From: Heterohyrax brucei
Lineage: Eukaryota > Chordata > Mammalia > Hyracoidea > Procaviidae
Length of the DNA: 64,000 nucleotides
Reading direction: 5' to 3'
Assembly: GCA_028571685.1 (NCBI GenBank)
Contig: CM053142.1
Span: 65,621,296 to 65,685,295, forward strand
Every line of letters starts with the position of its first letter. The first letter of the stretch is position 1. Under the pieces are notes generated by a model. That model searched no databases, was not told the DNA's origin, and was given only the letters and a program-made list of their open reading frames with translations. This document shows, in pieces, positions 46,783 to 59,133 of this stretch. The position numbers and the translations under genes are program-made.

Positions 46783-46948
46783 AGTGGAAACCCGGTGGTG
46801 TAGCATAAATGCTACCAGAAGGCTGGTGTAGTATAAGTGCTACCAGAAGACTCGCAGTTCAGATCCTTGGAAATTCTATGGGGCAGTTCTACTGTGTCCC
46901 ATAGGGTTGCTATAAGTCAGAGTTGACTCAATGGCAGCAGGTTTTTTA
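46783..46948 (+). repeat. AfroSINE with a duplicated head segment
   Basis: GGAAACCCGGTGGTGTAGCA is followed by two ~28-bp copies of GTGTAG(C/T)ATAA(A/G)TGCTACC with AGAAG(G/A)CT. Then body TTGGAAATTCTATGGGGCAG and tail GTTGCTATAAGTCAGAGTTG. Confidence 0.85.
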
Positions 46949-47507
46949 TTCTGGTTTTTCCGTATCAGTGTACACACGTGTAGAACAACACATGGGTGAG
47001 CACAGAAAAGGAAAAGACCAAGATAGGATTTCCACAAAACTCTTCTACAACAGTTTTTGGATTCCTTTAAGAAAGCTGTCTTTTATAAACCTAGTTGTCT
47101 CACTGACTCACTTAAACCACAAAGTAGTTGCTTGAACAAAAACAAAAAATTACCACCATGTACATGCATTGCCCTAACCGTATGTGGTTTACAAACTTCC
47201 TGTCATTTACTGCACACTTTCTAGCTCTCATAAATATACTGAGAATTCTCCTCCTTCTCCTACACCTGTCATGATGTCAATCTTTATGCTTTCAGTCACT
47301 AATAAGGATAATACTCAAATGTTTCTGAACATGATATTACTAGTCTGAATGACCTAGAGGAAGAAGATGGTAGAAGAAGAGAGTGTGCTGCAATTCTCTA
47401 ACAGATCCTTTGTTAGGATGTATTATTGTACTGATTTCCTAATATTCAGCTTGGCTTTGTCACATAACTACATATTGCCACAGCAAAGCCACAGCTGGTC
47501 ACCCTTG

Positions 47508-47675
47508 AAACCCACTGCCATTGAGTCCAGTCTGATTCTGAGTGACCCCATAGGGTTTCTGAGTTCGTAAATCTCTATGGAACACATCTCTCTCCTGTGG
47601 AGCTGCTTGTGATTTCAACCCACTGGCCTTTTGGTTAGTAGTCAGTCTCTTTAACCACATGCCACCAGGGCCACC
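47508..47675 (-). repeat. AfroSINE, minus strand
   Basis: GAAACCCACTGCCATTGAGT, GACCCCATAGGGTTTCTGAG, CTGGCCTTTTGGTTAGTAGT and the head end AACCACATGCCACCAGGGCC. Confidence 0.85.
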
Positions 47676-47956
47676 CTTAGTGGGAGTATAAACTGGTAGA
47701 GCGTCTACAGGGAGCAACTGCTAACACTACCAAAATGAGAAATGTATGTGTCCTTAAAACTCTGGAATTGTTCTTTAGTAATTTATGGATAAACTGGCTG
47801 TCAGTAGAGACTTACTAATGTACTCATCTAACATTTTCAAACTCTAGGTGACTGAAACCACTGAGAGCAAGAAGAGGTTAATGGAGTCTATTGTGCCTAT
47901 TTAAGAAATGATTAAAAATAATAAATACATGTATACATTTTATGGTATACATAAAG

Positions 47957-48115
47957 GAAACCTTGGTGGTATAGTGGTTGACAGCTATGGTTGCTAATCA
48001 AAAAGGCGGCAGTTCGGACCCACCAGGCACTCCTTGGAAACTATGTGGCAGTTCTACTCTGTCCTATGGGGTCACTACGAATAGGAATTGACTTCACAGC
48101 AATAGGTTTGGCTTT
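47957..48115 (+). repeat. AfroSINE, antisense
   Basis: GGAAACCTTGGTGGTATAGT, GGCGGCAGTTCGGACCCACC (B-box), CACTCCTTGGAAACTATGTG, GTCACTACGAATAGGAATTG. Confidence 0.88.
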
Positions 48116-48329
48116 GGTGTATATAAAGAAACTATAATGAATGCTAATCATCAAGTTAATACTAGACTGCCATGTTCTAGTTTGGTGGAGAAAATTCTAC
48201 AAATTACAATGGGAAATTGGAAGAAAAATATCAATCAGGATACAATAATATCTCTTTGGTTCATGTAAAGCACAAAACATATGTACCAAAATCACTATAA
48301 TGGCGCTTTTACACATTATAGTTGTGGCC

Positions 48330-48360
48330 AAAAAAAAAAAAAAAAAGAAAAAAGAAAAAG
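48330..48360 (+). repeat. A-rich simple repeat
   Basis: A run of 18 A followed by GAAAAAAGAAAAAG units; no SINE or LINE body is attached to it. Confidence 0.75.
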
Positions 48361-48583
48361 GCATCTATTCCACAGCAATCAAAAGAAGATGTAAAGGTGT
48401 GACTAGCTCCTATATCAAAACTTGCCATATTTTATTTCCTAGGCAGTAACAACAATTTCTTATAGGAAACAATTCCTGAGAATGCATTCAAGCCAGACAA
48501 GGTCATGTTTTGTGATTTTATGCCTGTGATATGACTGAAAAACACACCTTACAAATACTTGAAATGAAGATTACCCTTATATT

Positions 48584-50302
48584 TATGTTGACGCCATCAG
48601 ATCAGTTCTGACTCATAGTGACACTAGAAAATGAAACCCTGCCTGGTCATCCATCATTCTCATAACTGTTGTTACGCTCGAACCTGTTGTTGCATCCACC
48701 ATGGCAGTCCATTTTGTTGAGGGTCTTCCTCTTTTTTGTTCACGTTCTACTTTACCGCACATGATGCCCTTGCACAGTAACTGGTCCCTCCTGACAATAA
48801 GTCCGAAGTTCACAAGACAAAGCCTCACCATCATTGCTTCTATGAAGCATTCTGGTTACATTTGTTTCAGACAGATTTATTTGTCTTCTGGCAGTCCATG
48901 GTATGTATACTCAGTATTCCTCACCAAGACCATAATTTCAAAGGTACCAGTTCTTTGGTCTTATTCTTTGTCCATATTTTGCTTGCATATGAGGTGAGTG
49001 AAACTACCATAACTTGCGTTAGGTATACCTTAGTACTCAAGATTATATCTTCACTTTTTAATACTTCAAATAGCTCTTTTGCAGCAGGTTTGCCCAATGT
49101 ATTATGTCCTTTGATTTCTTGACTACTGCTTCCATGACTGTGGATCCAAGTAACATAAAACTTCTTGACAACTTCAAATTTACCTTTGTGTCCCATGATG
49201 TTGCTCACTGGCTTAGTTGTGAGGATTCTTGTTTTCTTTATGGTAAAATGTAATCCATAGTGAAGGCTATATATAGTCTTTGACCTTCACCAGTAACAGC
49301 TTCAAGTCCTCTTCATTTTAAGCACGCAAGCTTGTGTCATCTGCATATAGCAGGTTGTTAATGAGTCTTCCTACAATCCTAAGGCCCCATTCTTCTTCAC
49401 ATAGTCCAGCTGTTCAGATTATTTGCTCAGCATATAGAATGAATAAGTATGGAAAGGATAACAATCTTCATGTACACCTTTCCTAATTTTAAACCATGTA
49501 GTATCTCCTTGTTCTGCTCAAACAACTGTCTGTTGTTGGTCTATGCACAGTTTCTTCATGAGCACAATGAAATGTTCTGGAATTGTTATTCTTTGCAGTG
49601 TTATTCTTAATATGTTATAATCCACACAGTTGAAGGCCTTTGCATAGTCAATAAAATACAGATAAACATTTTTCTGGTATTTTCTGCTTTCAGCCAAGAT
49701 CGATCTGACATCAGCAATGATATTCCTCATTCCACATCCTCTTCTGAATACAGCTTAAATTGCTGGTAGTTTCCTGTTGACGTACTGTTGCAGCTGCTTT
49801 GAACCATCTCCAGCAAAACTTTACTTGCATGTAATATTAATGATATTGTCTGATAATTTCCACATTCTACTGGATCACCTTTCTTTGGAATGAGTTTTCA
49901 GTTGGTTGGCCAGCCAGGTAGCTGTCTTCATTTCTTGGCATAGGTGAGCAAATGCCTCTAGTGCTGTATCCATTTGCTGGAACATCTCAGTTTGTTCTCT
50001 GTCAGTTCCTGGAGCCTTGTTTTTTGCCAGTGCCTTCAGTGCAGCTTGAAATTCTTCTTTCAGTACCACTGGGTTTTGACACGCTACCTTCTGAAATGGT
50101 TGAACAGCAACCAATTCTTTTTGGTACAGTGACCCTGTATATTCCTTTTATCTTCTTTTGATGCTTTCTGCATCATTCAGTATTTTGCCCATAGAATCCT
50201 TCAACTAAAGGCGTGACTGTTTTCTTCAGTTCCTTCTGTTTGAGAAATGTCAAGCACATTCTTCCCTTTTGGTTTCCCTAATTCCAGGTCTTTGTATATT
50301 CA
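48584..50302 (-). mobile_element. RTE (BovB-like) LINE, 3' part, minus strand
   Basis: In reverse it runs from the EN-RT linker (CCTGGAATTAGGGAAACCAA near 50262-50285) through reverse-transcriptase pieces (DYAKAFNCVDYN at 49518-49730; ALKALAKNKAPGTD at 49875-50114) to the 3' end at 48584 (GTTGACGCCATCAGATCAG..). It is broken by many stops. The adjoining RTE sequence at 50345 is inverted relative to it. Confidence 0.85.
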
Positions 50303-50344
50303 ATGACCTAATCATTAGAAATATCTCTTTTCAATAACGTATGT

Positions 50345-50648
50345 AGTGACTATATACATGGACTTCACCAGATGGAATAAACAAGAATCAAATCAGCTAT
50401 ATCGGTGGAAAGAGATGAAGAAGAAACTCAATTATTATCAGTCAGAACAAGGCCTGGGGAGTGAATGCAGAATAAACGGTCAATTAAAACAAGTTCACAA
50501 GAGCCAAAGCACAACCCTGAATATTTCCCACCTGAATTTAGAGGCCATCTCAAGAACAGATCTGAGACACTGAACTGCACAAGTTATGGGATGACATGAA
50601 GGATACTGTACATGAAGAAAGCAAAAGGTCATAAAAAAGACAGGAAAA
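50345..50648 (+). mobile_element. RTE 5'-side piece, plus strand, inverted relative to the 3' part
   Basis: GGACTTCACCAGATGGAATA, GAAGAAACTCAATTATTATC, TTCACAAGAGCCAAAGCACA and GAAGAAAGCAAAAGGTCATA correspond to the endonuclease end and linker of RTE (compare 55540-55715). The segment is cut at 50648 by the L1 and continues at 60118-60330. Confidence 0.85.
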
Positions 50649-51404
50649 GAGGTAGGGTTAAGATGGTAGAGTGGCCACACATATCCTGTTATCCCTGTAA
50701 CAACAAAGAACCAGAAAAATAATTGAACAGATAATATACATCATTCTAGGAACCCTCAGTGTCAGAGGGAAAGCTGAGAGATCAGAAGGGGTGATAAGGA
50801 GGGAGGAGCAGGTCCAGAAGGAACTTGTTCAGCCAGAATTAAATTTACACCCTGCAAAGGGACCTACTTCTACCAGCCAAGCAGAGCCACAGCGTGGTGG
50901 AGAGGGGGCAAATGGAGCAATGGCACAGTGAATGAAGTGTGTCTTTGGATGGTTGCACCTACAGAATGGCAGAGGACTTTCACTCAAGCATCATAAGCTA
51001 AGTACTGATAAATTCTGGTGGATTTAAACTTGTCTTACATACTGATCTTCTCCCCCTTCTCCTTGCACTTCCTCCTCCCTTCTCTGCTCTAGGTGCTAAC
51101 CTCTGACACTTTATGGATTGGAAGTAAGGCACTTTTTGTGTGTACCCTGAGCTATTCTCCCAGACTTGGTAAGGGAAACAAACAGGGGGGTGGAGGTCTG
51201 CCAGCTCCCCTGAGTTGGGAATTCCCTATACTTTTCTCAGCATGCTCACCTCTCTAACTACTTGGTGACAATGCACTGGGATTTCTAAAGCTTCAATAAT
51301 CAAACTAGCTTAAGTGATGAGACTATATAGACACTCAAAAACTAAATTATATATATGTGTGTGTGTTAGAACACAACCACCAAATATAAATTACAACTTT
51401 CTGA

Positions 51405-52425
51405 TGGCTCAGAGACAACAATCAATCTCTAATCATTTAAAGATGCAGACCATGATGGTTTCAGAAAACTTCCAAAACAGACTCAAAAAAATTTTCAGAT
51501 GAGGAAGATATCCTGCAAGGAGGTCAAATACCCAAGAGTAATGTTTAGAGCTCTTTGAGACATCAGGACAAAGATAAGTCAAAATGTAGTGGAGTGTAAT
51601 AAAAATTAAATAGACTGCATGAAATACTTGAGCAACAATGATCTGAAATCCAGCAAATTTCCAATAAAATTATAGAATTAGACAATTCAATAGAAACACA
51701 AAGGAGCAGGACTGAGGCAATGGAATGCAGAGTTACTGAGACTGAAGATGAAGCAACTGACAGCAGCACCATTTGAGGAAAAATCACATAAAAGAAGAAA
51801 AATGAAGAATCTAAGAGTTTTGTGGGACTCTCTTAAGAATAATAATTCAAAAGTGATTGGAGTACCATAACAGGGTGGGGATAATAGGAAATATCGAGAA
51901 ACCTGTGGAAGATATGTTGACAGAAAACTTCCCTGACACTATGGAAAACAAGAAGATATCTAAGTCGCTCGTTGAACTCCATATAAGGCAGATTGCAAAA
52001 GAAAGATGACAGGACATAATGTAATCAAACTCAGCAAAACTCAAGATAAGGAGATGCTTTTAAAGCCATTAGGCTTAAACACAAATAACCTCCAAAGCAG
52101 AATCGATAAGATTAAGCTCACACAACTCAATAGTTCTACTCTGGCCTCTAGGGTCGCCATGAGTAGGATCCGACTTGATGGCACTTGGCTGGCTGGCAAC
52201 TCAATAGAAACCATACTGGCAAGAAGGCAATGGGATGGTATGTACAAAGCCTTGATGGAAAAAAACAAACCTGCCAGCCAAGCATTACATATCTTGCAAA
52301 ACTGTCTCTCAAATATGATGGTGAAATTAAGATATTCCCAGATGAAAACAAGTTTAGAGAATCTGCCAAAACAAAAGTGTAATTAGAAGAAATACTGAAG
52401 AAAGTTCCTCAATTAGAAAATTAAT
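51405..52425 (+). pseudogene. L1 ORF1 remnant with a SINE-tail insertion
   Basis: Degenerate ORF1: an N-terminal piece near 51440 (MQTMMVSENFQNRLKKIF) and C-terminal RNA-binding pieces at 52198-52425 (SIETILARRQWDGMYKAL; LQNCLSNMMVKLRYSQM). It is interrupted by a 64-bp SINE tail at 52134-52197. Confidence 0.7.
52134..52197 (+). repeat. 64-bp AfroSINE tail insertion with perfect 10-bp target duplication
   Basis: TTCTACTCTGGCCTCTAGGG, TCGCCATGAGTAGGATCCGA and CTTGATGGCACTTGGCTGGC are flanked by AACTCAATAG at 52124-52133 and 52198-52207. It is a complete retrotransposition event of only the last 64 bp of a SINE. Confidence 0.9.
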
Positions 52426-55400
52426 AACATCGGATGTATACTCAAGGATACAATGCAGGGCAAAACATCCACATGTTAACACAGAGTGGTAAGCCACAAA
52501 AATAAATCAAAGCTAAAATACAAGAAATAGGGAAACAGATCTCAGTATGTAAATGATGACAACACTATACAGAAAGAGGGTCTAATTAATGTACTCATAG
52601 ATACTTCAGACAGAGAGGAAGTCAAGGCAATACAAAGAAATTAAATACTGGCTGAAACATAGAATATCAGGGGTGAATACTAAGGTAACTGAAAAGGAAA
52701 TTAATAATGCTACACATCAAAATAAGAAACAAAATCGAGATGTCTCAACAAATATAAAACCAACAAAATGGAAAAGATGAAAAGGAAACTCATAAAAAAA
52801 AGAAAAAAAAGACTCAGCACAGAAAATTAAGTGGAGGGAACAGTCAGCTATACATGAAAGACAACATCAAAATGGCAGCACTAAATTCATACCTATCGGT
52901 ATATACTGAATGTAAATGGGTTAAACGTACCAACAAAGAGACAAAGAGTAGAATGGATTTAAAAAACAAAAAACACACTCCATTTATATGCTGCCTACAA
53001 GACACACACCTTAGACTTAAAGGCACAAACAAAATGAAACTAAAAGGATGGAAAAATATATACCAAGTTAACAACATTCAAAAAAGAGCAGGAGTAGTAA
53101 TGTTATTTTCTGATAAAATAGACTTTAAAGTAAAATCCTCCACAGCAGACAAGGAAGGTCACTACATAATGCTTAAAGGGTCAATGTATCAGAAGGACAT
53201 ATACCATATTAAATATTTATGTACCCATCAACAGAGCTTCTAAATACATCAAACAAACTCTAACAGCATTGAAAAGGGAGACAGACAGCTTCACAATAAC
53301 AGTGGGAGACTTCAACAGACAACTTTGGGTGATGGACAGAACATCCATCAAGAAGCTCAATAAACACACGGGAGATCTAAATGCCACAATCAACCAATTT
53401 GACCTCACAGATATATACAGAACACTCCATCTAACAAAAGACAAGTAGACCTTCTTTTCCAACGCACAGGGAACATTCTTCAGAATAGACCACACATATT
53501 AGCCATAAAGCAAGCTTTAACAAATCTAAATCATTGGAATATTGCAAACCACCTTTTCAGATCATAAAAAGATAAACAACAGAAAGAGCAAGGGTAAAAA
53601 ATTAGACACATGGACACTGAAGAACACTTTCCTCACAAACTTCTCAGTTACAGAATAAGACAAACACAGAATAAAGGAATCAAATGAGAATGAAAACACA
53701 TCCTACTAGAACTTGTGGGGCACAGCAAAGGCAGTACCTGGAGGTCAATTTATTTCAATAAAAGCACACATCCAAAAATAAGTCCCAAATCAAAGAATTG
53801 ACCCTACAACTTGAACAAGTAGAGAGCAACAAAATGATCTTCAAGCAACAGAAGAAAACAGATAATAAAAATTAGAGTAGAACTAAATGAATCACAGAAT
53901 AGAAAAACAATTCAAAGAGTTAACAAGACCAAAAGCTGTTTTATTGCAAAAATCACCAAAATTGATAAACTATTGGCTAAACTGATAGAAGAAAAACAGG
54001 AGAAGCAAATAACTCAAATAACAAATGAGATGGGAGATATAACAGCAGACTTAACTGAAATTAAAAGAATCATAGCAGAATACTATGAAAAACTATACTC
54101 GAATAAATCTGAAAATCTAGAGGAAATGGACAAATTTCTAGAGACACACTACTTACCCAAACTAACACAAACAGAAGTACAAAAACTTAACAAATGCAAC
54201 ACAAAAGAACAGAGACTGAAAAAATAATTTAAAAACTTTCAGGAAAAAAAAGTCCTGGCCCAGACGGCTTCCTTGGAGAATTCCACCAAACTTTTACAGA
54301 AGGAGTTAAGCCCACTACTACCAAAGGTATTTCACAGCATAGAAAAGGATAGAATACTCCCAAATTCATTCTCTGAAGCCAGCATAACCCTGATACCAAA
54401 AGCAGGTAAAGATAGCACAAAAAAAGAAAAGTTATAGACCGCTATCTCTCAAGAATTTAGACATAAAAATCTCAACACAATTCTAGCCAAGAGAATTAAG
54501 CGACATATGAAAAAAAAAAGTCACCATGACCAAGTATGATTCACACCACGGATGCAAGTTTGTTTCAACATTAGAAAAACAATTAATGTAGTCAACCACA
54601 TAAATAGAACAAAAGATAAGAGAATCACTTGATTTTATCAATTGATGCTGAAACAGTATTTGACAAAGTCCAACACTCGGTCATGTTAAAAACTCTCAGC
54701 AGAATAAGAATAGATGGGAAATTCTTCAACATAATAAGGAGTATTTATGCAAACCTAACAGCCAACATCATCCTAAATGGAGAGTCTGAAAGCATTCTCA
54801 TCAAGAACAGGAACTAGGCAAGGATGCCCATTATGATGACATTTATTATTCAACATTGTGATGGATATTCAAGCCAGAGCAATCAGGCAAGTGTAAGAAA
54901 TAAAGGACATCAAAGTTGGTAAGGAAAGAGTACAAGTATCTATGTTTGCAGATGATACGATCTTATACACAGAAAACTCTAAAGAACTAACAAAAAAACT
55001 ACTGGAACTAATAAAAGTGTTCAGTAAAGTATCAGTATATAAGATAAACATACATAAATCAGTTGGATTCATTTTACACCAACAGGGAGAATATCAAAAA
55101 GGAAACAAGCAAATCAATACCATTTACAATAGCCCCCCAAAAGACAAAATAATTAGGAATGAATCTAACCAGATATATCAAAACTTATACAAAGAAAATT
55201 TTAGACACTACTGCAGGAAACCAAGAGACCTACATAAATGGAGAAAACTACCTTGTTTATGGATAGGAACACTCAACATTGTGAAAATGTCTGTCCTACC
55301 CAAAGTGATATACAGATACAGTGCAATCCCAACAGAACTTCCAATGGCGGTTTTAAACGAGATGGAGAAACAAATAACCACTTTCATAAGAAAATGGAAG

Positions 55401-55489
55401 AAGCCCCGGATAAGTAAAGCATTACTGAAGAATAACAAAGTGGAAAGTCTCACATTACCTGACTTGAGAACTCATTACACTGTCATGGT

Positions 55490-57616
55490 CTGTGGCACAG
55501 ACCACCAATTGCTCATATGCAAATTCAAATCGAAACTGAAGAAAATTAGAACAAGTCCACGAGAGCCAAAGTGTGACCTTGAGTATATCTCTCCTCAGTT
55601 TAAAGACCATCTAAAGAATAGATTTGATGTGTTCACCACTAATAACCAAAAACCAGATGAACTGTGGAAAGACATCATCCATGAAGAAAGCAAGAGGTCA
55701 TTAAAAAGACAGGAAAGAAAGAAAAGACCAAACTGGAAATCAGAAGAAACTCTGAAAACTGCTCTCGAACATCAAGCAGCTAAAGCAAACAGAAAGAATG
55801 ACAAAGTAAAAGTCCTAAACAGAAGATTTCACAGGGCAGCTCCAGAAGACAAAGTAAAGTTTTATAATGATACATGCAAAGAGCTGGAAATGGATAACCA
55901 GAAGGGGAGGACACATTCTGCATTTCTCAAGCTGAAGGAACTCAAGAAAAATTCAAGCCTTAAGTTGCTATAGTAAAGAATTCTACAGAGAAACTATTAA
56001 ACGACTCAGGTAGCATCAAAAGAAGATGGGAAGAATACACAGAATCATTATACCAGAAAGAAATGGTTGATGTTCAACCATTTGAAGAGGTATGATCAGG
56101 AACCAATGGTAGTGAAGGAAGAAGTTAAAGCTGCATTGAAGGCACTGGCAAAAATCAAGGATCCAGGAATTGATGGAGTATCAACTGAGATATTTCAACA
56201 AACAGATGCAGCACTGGAAGTGCTCACTCATCTATGTCAAGAAATTTGGAGGACAGTTACCTGGCCAACTGACCAGAAGAGATCCATATTTATGCCCGTT
56301 CCAGAGAAAAGTGATCCAACTGAATTCAGAAATTATCAAACAATATTGTTAATATCACATGCAAGTAAAATTTTGCTCATTCAAAAGTGACTGCAACAGT
56401 ATATTGACAAGGAACTGCTAGAAATTCAAGCTGGATTCAGAAGAGGATGTGGAACCAGGGATATCACTGCTGATGTCAGATGGATCTTGGCTGAAAGCAG
56501 AGAATACCAGGAAGATGTTTACCTGTGTTTCACTGACTACGCAAAAGCATTCGACTGTGTGAACTGTAACAAACTGTGGCTAACACTGCAGAGAATGGGA
56601 ATTCCAGATACTTAATTGTGCTCTTAAGGAATCTGTATATGGCTCAAGAGGCAGTCGTGTAAACAGTACAAGGGGACACTACATGGTTTAAAGTTAGGAA
56701 AGGTATGTGTCAGGGTTGTACCCTTCCACCATACCTTTTCAGTTGGTATGCTGAGCAAATAATCCAAGAAGCTGGATTATACAAAGAAGAACGAGGTATC
56801 AGGATTGGAGGACAACTCATTAAAAACCTATGTTACACAGATGATACCACCTTACTTGCTGGAAGTGCAGAAGATTTTAAACACTTAGTGATGAAGATCA
56901 AGGACCACAGCCTTCAGTATGGATTGCAACTCAATATCAAGAAAACAAAAATCCTCACAACTGGACCAGGAAACAACATTGTCATAAATGGAGAAAGGAT
57001 TGAGGTTGTCAAGGATTCCATTTTACTGGGGTCTACAATCAATGCCCACAAAAGCAGCAGTCAAGAAATCAAAAGATGCATTGTATTGGGAAGATATGCT
57101 GTAAAGGATCTCTTTAAAGCATTCAAAAGTGAAGATGTCACCTTTCGCCTGGCCCAAGCCATGATATTTTCAACCACATCACATGCATGCCAAAGCTGGA
57201 CAATGAACAAGCAAGACAAGAAGAATCAATTCCTTTGAATTGTGGTGTTGGAGAAGAATGCTGACTGTACCGTTGACTGCCAAAAAAACAAACAGATCTG
57301 TTCTGGAAGAAGTGCAACCAGAGTGCTCCTTGAAAGCAAAGATGGCAAGACTGCATATTACATACTTTGGACACGCTGTCAGGAAGGATTAGTCCCTGGA
57401 GAAGGACATCATGCTTGGGAGAGTGGAGGGTCAGTGAAAAAGAGGAAGATCTTCGATGAGATGGATTGACACAGAGGCTGCAACAATGGGCTTAAGCATA
57501 AAAATGATTGTGGACATGGCCCAAGACTGGGCAGTGTTATGTTCTGTTGTACATAGGGTCACTATGGGTCAGAACCTAATCAATGGCACCTAACAACCAC
57601 CACCACCACCACAACA
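55490..57616 (+). mobile_element. RTE (BovB-like) LINE, 5'-truncated, nested in L1 ORF2
   Basis: It opens in the EN-RT linker (VCGTDHQLLICKFKSKLKK) and carries the reverse transcriptase with breaks: ALKALAKIKDPGIDGVSTE (56067-56390), CFTDYAKAFDCVN (~56525), and the palm CYTDDTTLLAGSAEDF (56705-57238), where the usual YADD is YTDD. The C-terminal piece follows. The 3' end reads GGTCACTATGGGTCAGAACC then (ACC)n. L1 ORF2 sequence resumes at CATTGCCATGGTTGTC, and CATTACACTGTCATGGT precedes the insert, an imperfect target duplication. Confidence 0.9.
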
Positions 57617-58745
57617 CATTGCCATGGTTGTCAAAAGAGGCTGGTATTGGTACAAAAACAGATACACAGACCATTGGAACAAAATTGAAAATCTGGGTAT
57701 AACATCATCCACCTATGAGCAGCTGATAGTTGAAAGAGGCCCGAAGTCCCATGAACTGGGGAAAAACAGTCTCTTCAATAAATAATGCTGGCAAAACTGG
57801 ATATCTACATGCAAAAAAATAAAACAAGACCCACATCTCACACCATGCACAAAAACTAACTCACTGGATCAAAAGATTTAAATATAAAAGCTAAAAATAA
57901 AGATCATAGAAAAAAATAGGGACAATGCTGGGAGCCCTAAAACACAGCATATATGGACTATAATACATTACTAACTTTGCACAAGCACCAGAAGAGAAAA
58001 TAGATAACTGGGCACTCCTAAAAATCATACACTTACATGCTTATCTGAAGACTTCACTGAAAGAGTAAAAAGACGAACTACAGACTTGGAAAAAATGTTG
58101 GCAACCATGAAACTGATCAATGTCTAATCTCCATAACCTACAAGGTACTGCAAAACCTCAACAAGAAAAAGACATATAACTCAGTTGAAAAAGGACAAAG
58201 GATATAAGCAGGCATTTCACCAAAGAAGACATCTAGGATGCTAACAGATACATTAGGAAATGCTCATGACCACTAGCCATTACAGAAATTCAAATCAAAA
58301 CTACAATGAAATACCATCTCACTCCAACAAGGATGGTATTAATACAAAAAACGCAAAATAATAAATGTTGGAGAGGCGGTGGAGAGACTGGAACTTTTTT
58401 ACATAGTTAGTAGGAATATAAAATGGTACAACCACTTCAGAAATTGATTTGACACTGGCTTAAAAAGCTAAAAGTACCATATAATCCAGCAATTCCACTG
58501 CTTGGAATATATCCTAGAGAAATAAGGTCACATCAGTGTTTATTCCTGCATTGTCCACAGTAGCAAAAAGACGGATTCAACTTAGCTGCCCATCAAGAGA
58601 TGAACAGATAAACAAACTATCGTATAGTCACATATTGGAATACTACACAATGATAAAGAACGATGATCTTGGGAAACTTCTGATAACATGGAGTCATCTG
58701 GAAGACATTATGCTGAGTGACATTAGTCAGTTGCAAAAGGACAAT

Positions 58746-59133
58746 TGAGGGAAATCATGTAAAACACTCTTGACATAAGTGAAGCCATCTTGGATGCTGA
58801 ACCGTTACTTCAACTCTGTGTAACCTCCTGTGACGTTTGTGTACTGTAACCTAGGGGCAATCTGGGAATACCTCCAAGCCCTTGGCCCAAACATGTAGAA
58901 CAATGTATGACCAAAACTGTAAACAACTGACTTAGTTACTGTATGTTTCAGTTCCTTGTATTCTAAGGTACCAAAAGGGTACAAATACTCTAATAAACCT
59001 TTGCTCTGGGATCTTGGCTGGCGATTGCCGTTAGCCCCCTGATCCCAAACTGTTTCATGTCTATCCTTTCTTAGTCTTAGCGTCGCTCTCCTCCGCCCAC
59101 CATGTTCATCGGAGAATTCTCTGATCTCCGACA
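58746..59133 (+). mobile_element. Solo LTR of an endogenous retrovirus, nested in L1
   Basis: The 388-bp element starts TGAGGGAAATC and ends GATCTCCGACA (TG..CA). It is bracketed by the 6-bp direct repeat GACAAT (58740-58745 and 59134-59139). An AATAAA poly-A signal lies at 58992-58997, followed by CTTTGCTCTGGGATCTTGGC, a typical R/U5 start. No gag, pol or env is present, so it is the product of LTR-LTR recombination. A 6-bp duplication points to a betaretrovirus-like (class II) origin; this is inference. The 121-residue antisense frame across it is not a gene. Confidence 0.85.

Noticed and set aside
56705-57238. 177-residue frame as a domesticated reverse transcriptase
   Set aside because: It is one open part of an otherwise broken RTE with stops on both sides; no sign of constraint.
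57590-57616. (CCA)n run as an independent microsatellite of interest
   Set aside because: It is simply the 3' tail of the RTE insertion.
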